Of a DNA stretch of 64,000 nt, positions 1 through 6,818 are shown piece by piece (position 1 is the first letter of the stretch; every line of letters starts with the position of its first letter). Under the pieces are notes generated by a model that was not told where the DNA came from, did no database searches, and worked only from the letters and a program-made list of their open reading frames with translations. Location: the NCBI RefSeq assembly GCF_003112575.1, contig NZ_BEWC01000007.1, forward strand, positions 124,001 through 188,000, read 5' to 3'. Both the position numbers and the translations under genes were made by a program. Source of the DNA: Streptomyces ardesiacus (GTDB lineage: Bacteria; Actinomycetota; Actinomycetes; Streptomycetales; Streptomycetaceae).

Positions 1-105
1 GCGGTAGCGGGTGCCGAGGACGAGGCCGGCGAGCGCGGTCTTGTCCGGCAGTTCGGCGAGGAAGACGACACCGAAGACGAGCGCCGTCACGGTCAGGCTG
101 ATCAA
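1..105 (-). CDS. TMEM165/GDT1 (UPF0016) family manganese exporter, N-terminal part
   Basis: Only the first 35 codons are in the window; the gene continues past the left edge. The peptide is hydrophobic and carries ELPDKT, which matches the first E-x-G-D-K/R-T/S signature of UPF0016 proteins with Pro in place of Gly. Bacterial members of this membrane family mainly export excess Mn2+. I chose the TTG at 105 because GAGGAACC sits immediately before it; a GTG at 90 is the alternative. The Mn2+ riboswitch on the same strand at 243-345 supports the assignment. The start is the least certain point. Confidence 0.8.
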   Translation of the reverse strand, partial: MISLTVTALVFGVVFLAELPDKTALAGLVLGTRYR

Positions 106-242
106 GGTTCCTCAATCGGTCGGGGCCGCCCCGCCGAGAGTGCTGGTTGCGCGGATTCCACCGTCTCCGCGACGCGCGACACCTCGGCACGGCAGCACAC
201 GGATCCACCCCTGCCGTACGGCACGGGCGTGCACTGCTTGCC

Positions 243-345
243 GAAGGTCTCACTGGCCCGCCTCGCGCACGAGGCCTGCCTCCGGGCGCCGGCTCAGGCT
301 GGCTGAGCAGTATGTCGACGGTCCGGCGAAGAGCTACTCCCCTTC
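243..345 (-). promoter_or_regulatory. yybP-ykoY manganese riboswitch
   Basis: Read on the minus strand, the segment begins GAAGGGGAGTAGC, continues with CGTCGACATACTG and closes with GTGAGACCTTC. These are the conserved elements of the yybP-ykoY aptamer: the GGGGAGUAG strand, the loop with ACAUACU, and the 3' GAGACC strand. GAAGG at the 5' end pairs with CCTTC at the 3' end to form P1. The class senses Mn2+ and usually switches on manganese exporters. It lies about 140 nt before the UPF0016 start at 105, leaving room for an expression platform at 106-242. A TACTAT hexamer at 356-361 (minus strand) places a transcription start near 349, just before the aptamer; no good -35 is visible. Confidence 0.87.
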
Positions 346-361
346 TGCGCCGTCCATAGTA

Positions 362-562
362 CGCGAACCCGCGCACGCCCCCGAGGGCCGAAGGTCCCGT
401 CGCACCCGTCGCCCGCGCGTTCCGTCACGAGTCCCGTCGCACGCCTAGACGTGCCATGCACACGTCACTAACTTCTTACCGACCGCACACCTGTGCGTCA
501 TGCGGCGTCGCGAGCATTCCCCTGCCCGCGCCCCAACACCCCCACACCCCAAGGGAGTTCGC
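362..562. other. Intergenic stretch between divergent Mn exporter and nuclease genes
   Basis: About 200 bases with no gene I can support. It must hold the upstream part of the riboswitch promoter (minus strand) and the promoter of the nuclease gene (plus strand), but neither shows a convincing -35/-10 pair. The only clear element is the ribosome-binding site AAGGGAG at 551-557. Confidence 0.5.
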
Positions 563-1207
563 ATGCCGAAGTTCTACGCGCGTCGACGGCTCGGTTTCCT
601 CGCCGCGTTCACCGGGCTCATAGCGTCCGCCGGGCTCCTCAACGGCCCGGCCGCCTCCGCCGCCCTCCCCACGCCGGTCAGCGCCGCGACCGCCCGCACC
701 TACCTGGCCTCGCTCACGGTGGCCGCCGAGAACCGCACCGGCTACAACCGCGACCTCTTCCCGCACTGGATCACCCAGTCCGGCACCTGCAACACCCGCG
801 AGACGGTCCTCAAGCGCGACGGCACGAACGTCGTCACCGACTCCTCCTGCGCCGCCACCAGCGGCAGTTGGTACTCCCCCTACGACGGCGCCACCTGGTC
901 CGCCGCCTCCGACCTCGACATCGACCACCTCGTGCCGCTCGCCGAGGCCTGGGACTCCGGCGCCGGCTCCTGGACCACCGCCCGGCGGCAGGCCTTCGCC
1001 AACGACCTGACCCGGCCCCAGCTCATCGCGGTCACCGACAACGTCAACCAGTCCAAGGGCGACCAGGACCCGGCGACCTGGATGCCCTCGCGCACCGCCT
1101 ACCGCTGCACCTACGTGCGCGCCTGGGTGCAGGTGAAGTACTACTACGACCTCTCGGTCGACTCCGCGGAGAAGTCCGCCCTGCAGGGCTACCTCGCCAC
1201 CTGCTGA
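563..1207 (+). CDS. Secreted HNH-type nuclease family protein
   Basis: 214 residues. The N-terminus is a Sec signal peptide: a run of Arg at residues 7-9, a hydrophobic core, then likely cleavage after ASA near residue 34. The mature part holds DIDHLVPLAEAW and, about 45 residues later, a segment with NQSKGDQDP. That D-H ... N-x-S-K arrangement is the beta-beta-alpha metal site of exported actinobacterial HNH proteins (DUF1524/GmrSD C-terminal-like). Four Cys residues could form disulfides outside the cell. The product probably degrades extracellular or competitor DNA. The ATG at 563 is chosen because AAGGGAG lies 5 nt before it; the frame stays open upstream but without signal-like sequence. 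It is transcribed alone. Confidence 0.82.
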   Translation: MPKFYARRRLGFLAAFTGLIASAGLLNGPAASAALPTPVSAATARTYLASLTVAAENRTGYNRDLFPHWITQSGTCNTRETVLKRDGTNVVTDSSCAATSGSWYSPYDGATWSAASDLDIDHLVPLAEAWDSGAGSWTTARRQAFANDLTRPQLIAVTDNVNQSKGDQDPATWMPSRTAYRCTYVRAWVQVKYYYDLSVDSAEKSALQGYLATC

Positions 1208-1290
1208 CACCCCGCCCGGCACCCGGCCCCCGTACCGCCCCGTCGACCTCCCCGTTCCGCCCTCGGCGTCCCGATCGCCGGGGGCGGAAC

Positions 1291-1362
1291 GGGGCCGGGT
1301 GCGGCACGGGGACCGGGTGCGGTACGGAGGCCGGGTGCGGTACGGGGGCCGGGTGCGGCCGC
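1291..1362. repeat. Four imperfect 18-bp tandem repeats
   Basis: Four direct copies of a unit close to GGGGCCGGGTGCGGTACG follow each other without spacing in the nuclease-DoxX gap (1208-1652). Copies differ at a few positions. No open frame here looks real. It could be a slippage-generated minisatellite; no function is apparent. Confidence 0.7.
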
Positions 1363-1479
1363 GACGGTACGCACACACCGCGGACGGCACGGACCGGGAA
1401 CCGGCGCGGCCGAAAGGGGTGCCGGCCCGGGCGGATCCGGGTATGAATTGAGTCACATGAACGAGCCTCGCCGTGATCG

Positions 1480-1493
1480 TGGGAGCGCTCCCA
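1480..1493. promoter_or_regulatory. Perfect CebR-type operator TGGGAGCGCTCCCA
   Basis: A perfect 14-bp palindrome, identical to the consensus for CebR, the LacI-family cellobiose/cellotriose-responsive repressor of Streptomyces. Such boxes normally precede cellulase, beta-glucosidase and cebEFG genes. Here the nearest downstream gene is the DoxX gene 160 bp away, and no glycoside hydrolase is close. Whether CebR or another LacI-family protein binds it is inferred from sequence identity alone. Confidence 0.65.
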
Positions 1494-1548
1494 CCTGGTC
1501 CGGCGCCCGCGGCACACCGGTGACCGCACGTCAGGTTATGGCTAAATG

Positions 1549-1584
1549 TTGAACTTGCAAGTACTCATTAGGCACACCTAACGT
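1549..1584 (+). promoter_or_regulatory. Candidate promoter/operator of the DoxX gene
   Basis: The segment has TTGCAA (1555-1560) and TAACGT (1579-1584) separated by 18 bp, a plausible -35/-10 pair. Over the -35 lies a perfect 10-bp palindrome, ACTTGCAAGT (1553-1562), of the sort bound by MarR- or HxlR-type regulators. The spacer holds ATTAGGCACACCTAA (1567-1581), which matches 12 of the last 15 positions of the DmdR/IdeR iron-box consensus; the first four positions of the 19-bp box do not match. Two regulators may therefore act here, but only the palindrome is certain. Confidence 0.45.
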
Positions 1585-1652
1585 GGGCAGCCCACTCGGT
1601 TCCGTCCCCCACCGGCCACGCCCCGGCCGGTCGACCGAAGGAGCAACCCCCC

Positions 1653-2132
1653 ATGCCCGGACGCCCCACCCTGCCCGGACGCCTCGACGGCGCCGGCGCC
1701 CAGCCCTACGTCCTCGGCCTGTTCCGCATCGTCGTCAGCCTGCTCTTCGCCTGCCACGGCGCCGCCTCCCTCTTCGGCGTCCTCGGCGGCGCCGCGGGCT
1801 CGGGCGGCACCCTCGACGCGGGCACCTGGCCGGGCTGGTACGCGGCCGTGATCCAACTGGTCGGCGGCGGCCTGGTCCTGCTGGGCCTGGGCACCCGCCC
1901 GGCAGCGGTCATCTGCTCCGGCTCCATGGCCTACGCGTACTTCAAGGTGCACCAGCCGGGCGCCCTGTGGCCGCTGGAGAACGGCGGCGAGGCCCCCGCC
2001 ATGTTCTGCTGGGCCTTCCTGCTGCTCGCCTTCACCGGTTCCGGCGCCTTCGGCCTGGACCGCCTCCTCGCCCGGCGCGCAGCCGAGCGGGAGCAGCCGG
2101 CCCCGGAGCGGCAGACACCGGTCGCCGCCTGA
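1653..2132 (+). CDS. DoxX family integral membrane protein
   Basis: 159 residues with four hydrophobic segments, near residues 20-40, 58-80, 83-100 and 115-135. The first ends in FACHGAASLFG and the loop before the fourth contains a PGALWPLENGGE-like segment; both are typical of DoxX proteins. DoxX proteins are small membrane proteins tied to thiol/oxidative stress and, in mycobacteria, to a membrane-associated oxidoreductase complex; the reaction of this one is unknown. GAAGGAG (1637-1643) precedes the ATG with good spacing. The upstream region holds a CebR-type box and a second palindrome, so expression is probably conditional. A hairpin at 2149-2181 ends the transcript. Confidence 0.85.
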   Translation: MPGRPTLPGRLDGAGAQPYVLGLFRIVVSLLFACHGAASLFGVLGGAAGSGGTLDAGTWPGWYAAVIQLVGGGLVLLGLGTRPAAVICSGSMAYAYFKVHQPGALWPLENGGEAPAMFCWAFLLLAFTGSGAFGLDRLLARRAAEREQPAPERQTPVAA

Positions 2133-2148
2133 CCCCGGTCGCTCCGGA

Positions 2149-2181
2149 ACAGCGGTGCCTCCCTCGCGGGGGCACCGCTGT
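2149..2181 (+). terminator. Rho-independent-type terminator after doxX
   Basis: ACAGCGGTGCC at 2149-2159 pairs perfectly with GGCACCGCTGT at 2171-2181 across an 11-nt loop, 17 nt after the DoxX stop codon. No long T-run follows, as is usual in Streptomyces. Confidence 0.8.
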
Positions 2182-2388
2182 CGTGTGTCGGGGCGGACGG
2201 CACGCGGGGGGGGCGGGAGGGGACGGCGCGGGCAACGGCGTCGTGAACGCACCGCACCGCACGCACAAGCCCCCTGTGAACCCTCTGTCACACCCCGGGC
2301 GTACGCTGTATGGCTGTCATCGGCCGCTCCTGCCGTCCCCGCGTCTCGCGGCAAGGCCCGGCCCACGGGGGAGCTATCGGGAGTAGTG

Positions 2389-3027
2389 GTGGTCGAGAGT
2401 CTGGGAAGTATCGGGTCGCTGGTCAGCAGCCCATGGATCTACGTGCTGGTGGCCGTCTCGGTGCTCCTCGACATCTTCCTGCCGGTGCTGCCGAGCGGGG
2501 TCCTGGTGATCACGGCGGCGACGGCGGCGGCCGCCGGTTCGGGAGCCGCGGCCGCGGGGCGGGTCCCGCAGGACGTCCCCGACATCCTCGTCCTGACGCT
2601 CTGCGCCGCTGTCGCCTCCGTCGCCGGAGACCTGGCCGTCTACCGCCTCGCCTGGCGCGGCGGGGCGCGCCTGGACCGCGCCATCGCCCGTTCCCGGCGG
2701 CTGACCACCGCGCAGGAACGTCTTGGCGGGGCGCTGGCCCGCGGGGGCGGCGCCCTCGTCGTCCTGGCCCGCTTCGCCCCGGCGGGGCGCTCGGTCGTCT
2801 CCCTCGTCGCCGGGGCGGCCCACCGCCGGATCCGCGAGTTCCTCCCCTGGTCCGCACTCGCCGGGCTGGCCTGGGCCGCCTACAGCGTCGCCCTCGGCTA
2901 CTTCGGCGGCCAGTGGCTGGGCGCGAGCTGGCTGGCGGCGGGAGTGTCGCTGGCGGCGCTCTTCGGCGCGGGGGCGGGCGCGGCGTACCTGATGCGCCGC
3001 CAGCCCCGGGCGACGGAGGCCTCGTAG
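2389..3027 (+). CDS. DedA family membrane protein (first of two)
   Basis: About 212 residues, a DedA/SNARE-associated family membrane protein. The N-terminal half has a re-entrant-type hydrophobic stretch with LPVLPSGVLVI; the conserved core LARFAPAGRSVVSLVAGAAH corresponds to the F-x-R-x-x-P-x-x-R motif with Ala-Pro-Ala-Gly-Arg, and further membrane helices follow. DedA proteins are undecaprenyl-phosphate or phospholipid flippases/transporters needed for envelope integrity. The frame is open back to 2155, but the sequence before 2386 is not protein-like; GTG at 2389 has GGGAG 5 nt before it, and GTG at 2386 is nearly as good. A second DedA gene lies at 8580-9350. An 18-bp inverted repeat TGTGA-N8-TCACA (2275-2292) lies upstream. 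Confidence 0.78.
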   Translation: MVESLGSIGSLVSSPWIYVLVAVSVLLDIFLPVLPSGVLVITAATAAAAGSGAAAAGRVPQDVPDILVLTLCAAVASVAGDLAVYRLAWRGGARLDRAIARSRRLTTAQERLGGALARGGGALVVLARFAPAGRSVVSLVAGAAHRRIREFLPWSALAGLAWAAYSVALGYFGGQWLGASWLAAGVSLAALFGAGAGAAYLMRRQPRATEAS

Positions 3028-3072
3028 CGGCCTCGTAGCGGCACGGACCGCGGGCGGCCTCGGCGCAGGGGG

Positions 3073-3306
3073 TCAGGAGGCGCGTCGCGCGCCCGCGCCT
3101 CCCCGTATCTCCAGGCCGTCCAGCAGCTCGGCGGTGGCGTCGGCGACGGCCTCGACGGCCCGTTCGAAGACCTCCCGGTTGTGTGCGGCGGGCGCGCGGA
3201 AGCCGGAGACCTTGCGGACGTACTGAAGGGCGGCGGCCCTGATCTCGTCCTCGGTGGCCTCCTCGGCCAGCACGGGCGGACGCAGGGTCTTGATACTGCG
3301 GCACAT
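3073..3306 (-). CDS. DUF2277 family protein
   Basis: 77 residues. The opening MCRSIKTLRPP and the core AALQYVRKVSGFRAP are diagnostic of DUF2277, a small conserved actinobacterial family of unknown function. It is soluble, mostly helical and carries one Cys at position 2. It starts 4 nt after the stop of the GNAT gene, with an AAGGAGG ribosome-binding site inside the end of that gene, so the two are translationally coupled. Confidence 0.88.
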   Translation of the reverse strand: MCRSIKTLRPPVLAEEATEDEIRAAALQYVRKVSGFRAPAAHNREVFERAVEAVADATAELLDGLEIRGGAGARRAS

Positions 3307-3310
3307 GACG

Positions 3311-3844
3311 TCAGTCCTCCTTGTCCAGGTCGACGCGCCAGTCGTTCGACCTGATCCAGTGGCCCTTCGGATACTCGAAGTCGGCCTGCCCGAGCAGCGT
3401 GAACCCGGCTTTCCGGCAGACCGCGTTGGACGCCGCGTGGCCGACGCCCGGGAACGCGTGCAGATACCGGTGCGACCCGGCCGCGCGAGCCTCCTCCCGT
3501 ACGGCCAGGGCGGCCCGCACGGCCAGCCCGCGCCCCTGGAACTCCGGCAGCACGCCCCACCCGGTCTCCCATGTCTCGGCGCCCTGCCAGGTCCGCTGCC
3601 AGTACCCGACGGAGCCGACCGTCTCGCCGCCGTCCGCCAGGGTCACCCGGTACATCCGCCCCGCCGCCGGCTCGACGTACCGCCGGTGCCGGGCCAGGAG
3701 ACGGTCCTCGCTCTCCGGGCCGCCCAGGTACGCGGTCGCCTCCGGGCTGTTGAGCCTGCGCAGCAGCCACAGGTCCTCCTCCGCCCAGGGGACCAGGCGC
3801 ACCCGCTCCCCGCCGACTCCGGTCCGCTCGCTCACGCCGTCCAT
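3311..3844 (-). CDS. GNAT family N-acetyltransferase
   Basis: 177 residues with the layout of RimJ/RimL-like acetyltransferases: an N-terminal ERVRLVPWAEEDLWLL segment, the central strand WETGWGVLPEFQGRGLA that forms the acetyl-CoA pyrophosphate loop (Q-x-R-G-L-A), and the late N-x-x-C-R-K-A-G-F motif at ASNAVCRKAGFTLLG. The substrate cannot be read from the sequence. It is the first gene of a two-gene unit with DUF2277. The ATG at 3844 has only a weak ribosome-binding site; a GTG nine bases further in is an alternative start. Confidence 0.84.
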   Translation of the reverse strand: MDGVSERTGVGGERVRLVPWAEEDLWLLRRLNSPEATAYLGGPESEDRLLARHRRYVEPAAGRMYRVTLADGGETVGSVGYWQRTWQGAETWETGWGVLPEFQGRGLAVRAALAVREEARAAGSHRYLHAFPGVGHAASNAVCRKAGFTLLGQADFEYPKGHWIRSNDWRVDLDKED

Positions 3845-3958
3845 GTGTTCACGGTAGGGCAGGGGTCCGACAGCCGCCCCGGGCCGGGACGCCACCCGTT
3901 CGCGTGAACCGCGGAAGGGAACGCGCGCCTCAAAATCGAACAGGCGTATCATTGAAAT

Positions 3959-4315
3959 GTGGCTACGACCTATGATTTTCCCAGTGATCTCCTCGCCGGT
4001 CAGGAGGAACTGCATCAGGTCCGGGCCGAGCTGTCGGCCCTGCTGAAGAGACTTCCGTGGTCCGTCGAACCGCTCGACGGGTTCAGCGACGACAACGGCT
4101 GGCGCAAGGTCGAGCGCCCCGCCTCGCCCGGCTGGTCGGCGGACGAGCAGGCCGAGGTGGAAAAGCTCCGGCAGCGCGAGCGCGAGCTGGCCGTGTTCGT
4201 CAGCACCCACCGCTACTGGTCGGAGACGACCGGCCCCGACCGGGTGCAGGCCCGGTCGGAGCTGAAGCACGCCCATGACGGCCCGCCTCCGCAGGCCCCG
4301 CCCGGGGACGCCTGA
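3959..4315 (+). CDS. Conserved hypothetical protein, probably leaderless
   Basis: 118 residues, acidic and soluble, with a helical, coiled-coil-like middle (QEELHQVRAELSALLKRL, and EVEKLRQRERELAVF near residues 64-78). I do not recognise a named family. No Shine-Dalgarno sequence precedes the GTG start. A TATCAT -10 hexamer at 3947-3952 places the transcription start at the start codon, so the message is probably leaderless. Composition is less GC-rich around the start than in neighbouring genes. Confidence 0.7.
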   Translation: MATTYDFPSDLLAGQEELHQVRAELSALLKRLPWSVEPLDGFSDDNGWRKVERPASPGWSADEQAEVEKLRQRERELAVFVSTHRYWSETTGPDRVQARSELKHAHDGPPPQAPPGDA

Positions 4316-4365
4316 GCAGCGTCACCCGGGCAAGGCCCCGAGGGAGGGCGAGGACGGCCGGAAGC

Positions 4366-5055
4366 TCAGTCCCTGCCCTCCTTGCCCTCCTTGCCCTCCT
4401 TGCCGAGGAGCTTGTTCATCTCGGTGATCTCGGCGTTCTGTGCGGTGACGACGTCCTCGGCGAGGGCCTTGGCGGGGGCGTGGCGGCCCTTCGCCTTCTC
4501 GGTCCCGGCCATCTCGACGGCGCCCTCGTGGTGCTCGACCATCATGGTCAGGAACATCGTGTCGAACGCCCGGCCCGAGGCCCGCTCCAGCTTCGCCATG
4601 TCGGCGCCGTCCATCATCCCGGGCATGCCCGCGTGCCCCGAGTGGTCCGTGCCGCTCATCGCCTCCGGCACGTCCTCGCCCCAGGCCGTCAGCCAGCCGG
4701 TCATGGTCGTGATCTCCGGGTCCTGCGCCTTCTCGATGCGCGCGGCGAGGTCCTTGACCTCGGGCGACGCCGACCGGTCCGCGGCCAGCCGTGCCATGTC
4801 GAGCGCCTGCCGGTGGTGCGGGATCATGCCCTGCGCGAAGGCGACGTCCTGGGCGTTGTGGGCGTCCTCGCCGGTCTCGTTCCCGGCGCCGCCGTCCGCC
4901 TCGGCGCGGGCGGACGCGGAGCCGTGCGGGCTGCCCTCGTGACCGCTGCCGCTGCCGCCGTCGCCGTCGCCTCCGCAGGCGGCGAGGACGAACGCGGCGG
5001 CGGCCGTGGCCGCCACCAGGGCGGTGCGGCGCGTGCGGGTACGGATGCTGTTCAT
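4366..5055 (-). CDS. DUF305 lipoprotein
   Basis: 229 residues. A twin-Arg-rich start and the lipobox FVLAAC (Cys27) mark it as a lipoprotein; an acidic Gly/Ser linker follows. Two copies of the DUF305 motif are visible: AFAQGMIPHHRQALDMA near residues 72-88 and LTMMVEHHEGAVEMA near residues 170-184. Paired His and Met residues and a Met-rich stretch between them suggest metal binding; DUF305 proteins often sit with copper-handling genes. The C-terminus is a short KEG repeat. AGGAG stands 8 nt before the ATG at 5055. The DUF6153 gene lies 83 nt upstream on the same strand, so they may share a transcript. Confidence 0.88.
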   Translation of the reverse strand: MNSIRTRTRRTALVAATAAAAFVLAACGGDGDGGSGSGHEGSPHGSASARAEADGGAGNETGEDAHNAQDVAFAQGMIPHHRQALDMARLAADRSASPEVKDLAARIEKAQDPEITTMTGWLTAWGEDVPEAMSGTDHSGHAGMPGMMDGADMAKLERASGRAFDTMFLTMMVEHHEGAVEMAGTEKAKGRHAPAKALAEDVVTAQNAEITEMNKLLGKEGKEGKEGRD

Positions 5056-5138
5056 GGGTGAACTCCTGCTGTGAAAGGGGGGATCGACATGCCGGTGCAC
5101 CGCGCCGCGCTCGGGCGGCGCGGGTGCGGGGGCGGTGT

Positions 5139-5594
5139 CTATATCCGCAGGAGCTGGAGTTCGGCGAGGGTGGGCGGCGCCCGCGCACCGTCCGGCGCGT
5201 CGAGCGCGTACACCCGTACGGTCCCCTCGCACACGACGACCGGGATCGGGTCGGGAACGGGCGCCGGCAGCACCGGTCCGTCGCTGACCGCGCCGGACGC
5301 GCACACCGCGTCGGCGTGCCGGAGGTGTCCGCCCCCGCAGGAACCGTCGCCCGGCGGGCACCCCGCGTGCGCCTCACTCGCGGGGGACGTGTGCGTACCC
5401 GTGTCCGCGGAGGCGGCCGCGGGCGCCGCCGGCGTGTGCGGCGGGTGCCCGGCGCCGTGTGCCGTGAGGCCGCCGCCGGGCGCCAGTCCGTGCATGCCGA
5501 GGAGCCCGGCGAGCAGTCCGAGCACGCACACGGCCCGCCACCACCGCGCGGGCGGTCGCCGGAGGTGCTGCTCGGGGCTCGTCACGGACCTCAT
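5139..5594 (-). CDS. DUF6153 family membrane-anchored protein
   Basis: 151 residues. One hydrophobic segment near residues 20-38 (VCVLGLLAGLLGMHGLAPG) acts as signal/anchor. The exported part is Ala/His/Gly-rich with several Cys residues, and the protein ends with a PPTLAELQLLRI segment, which I recognise as the conserved tail of a Streptomyces family (DUF6153). Function is unknown. His- and Cys-rich composition next to a DUF305 gene suggests metal handling, which is inference. ATG 5594 and GTG 5585 are both possible starts; neither has a strong ribosome-binding site. Confidence 0.7.
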   Translation of the reverse strand: MRSVTSPEQHLRRPPARWWRAVCVLGLLAGLLGMHGLAPGGGLTAHGAGHPPHTPAAPAAASADTGTHTSPASEAHAGCPPGDGSCGGGHLRHADAVCASGAVSDGPVLPAPVPDPIPVVVCEGTVRVYALDAPDGARAPPTLAELQLLRI

Positions 5595-5624
5595 CCTAGG
5601 GAGAGCGGCGAGGACCGCACGCGC

Positions 5625-5653
5625 AAGGCCCCCGGAAGAACTCCGGGGGCCTT
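5625..5653 (-). terminator. Terminator after tRNA-Val
   Basis: AAGGCCCCCGGA (5625-5636) pairs perfectly with TCCGGGGGCCTT (5642-5653) over a 5-nt loop. It lies 24 nt beyond the 3' end of the tRNA on the minus strand. Confidence 0.85.
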
Positions 5654-5676
5654 CGCGCCGACGACGGCGCCGGTCC

Positions 5677-5751
<75 letters not shown>

Positions 5752-5976
5752 AGGACGAGTCGACAGCCTACATGGCCCGGTGCACCGCCCGGCAAACGCG
5801 TTCGCCGCTCCCGGACGGACGGGCCGGGGGTTAACCCCACCCCGTATCCGGTAGCGGCCCGGATCCCGGCGGGGACCCGGGCTCCCTAGGGTCGAAGAGC
5901 CTCACCGGAAGGTCCCCGCCACCGCGGAGCGGCCCCGGGTGCGGCACCTCGTCGTCCGTTCCAGGGGGAGACCGCC

Positions 5977-6747
5977 ATGCCCGCCCGTACCGTTCCCGTC
6001 CGCGCGCTCGCCGCCGCCGGTGCCGTCGCCGTCCTCGTCGCGGGCCTGAGCGCCTGCGCCTCCGCCTCGGACGACAAGGACCCCGAGCACCGGTCGTTCG
6101 CCCTCCCGGGCCGCACGCTCACCGTCGACTCCGACGACTCCGCCCTGGAGCTGGTCGCCTCGGACGACCAGGAGTCCGGGAAGGTCCGGGTCACCCGGTG
6201 GTTCTCCGGGTCGGTCGCCGTCGGTTCGAACCCCGAGGTGACCTGGAAGATGGACGGCGACCGGCTGGTGCTGCGGATGCACTGCTCCGGGCTGATCGCC
6301 GACTGCTCGGCCAAGCACCGCGTCGTGGTGCCGCGCGGCGTCGCCGTCAAGGTGAAGGACGGGGACGGCAGCGTGCGGGCGAGCGGCTTCCGGGACGCGC
6401 TGGCCATCCGTACCGGCGACGGTTCCGTGCACGTCACCGATGCGACCGGGCCGCTGGAGCTGCGCACCGACGACGGCTCCGTGCGGGCCGAGGTGTCCTC
6501 CCGCCACGTGCGCGCGCACACCGGCGACGGCTCGGTCCGGCTGCGGCTCGGTGCCGTACCGGACCGGGTGGAGTCCCGTACGGGCGACGGCTCCGTGACC
6601 ATCTCGCTGCCCCGGGCCACGTACAAGGTGACGACGGACACCGGGGACGGCTCGGTCGACGTGTCCGTGCCCACGGACGGCGCCAGCGCGCACGTGGTCG
6701 ACGCCCGGTCCGGTGACGGCAACATCACGGTCCGGACCGCGAACTGA
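5977..6747 (+). CDS. DUF4097 beta-helix lipoprotein
   Basis: 256 residues. Signal peptide with lipobox GLSAC (Cys27). The C-terminal two thirds is a repeat domain in which GDGSV (with DDGSV and GDGNI variants) recurs about eight times at intervals of roughly 18-25 residues, the pattern of a DUF4097/DUF4098 right-handed beta-helix. Three Cys residues remain, two of them close together (HCSGLIADC). Role unknown; in other bacteria such proteins are often linked to envelope stress systems. AGGGGGAG (5963-5970) precedes the ATG by 6 nt. The gap upstream has no clear promoter apart from TAGGGT near 5887. Confidence 0.85.
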   Translation: MPARTVPVRALAAAGAVAVLVAGLSACASASDDKDPEHRSFALPGRTLTVDSDDSALELVASDDQESGKVRVTRWFSGSVAVGSNPEVTWKMDGDRLVLRMHCSGLIADCSAKHRVVVPRGVAVKVKDGDGSVRASGFRDALAIRTGDGSVHVTDATGPLELRTDDGSVRAEVSSRHVRAHTGDGSVRLRLGAVPDRVESRTGDGSVTISLPRATYKVTTDTGDGSVDVSVPTDGASAHVVDARSGDGNITVRTAN

Positions 6748-6818
6748 CCGGCCCGTGTGTTCGTCCTCTACGGGTGGGAGAATGAACCCGGGCAGGACGG
6801 ACGACACGGGAGAGTGAT

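Noticed and set aside
11..448. Plus-strand open frames over the first 450 bases
   Set aside because: They run antisense to the riboswitch and the exporter start, and their translation is Arg/Pro/Ser-rich noise.
1291..1362. CRISPR-like array
   Set aside because: The repeats are contiguous 18-bp units without spacers, and no cas gene is present.
1563..1581. Full DmdR/IdeR iron box
   Set aside because: Only 12 of 19 positions match and the left arm is wrong, so I report it only as a partial resemblance within the promoter entry.
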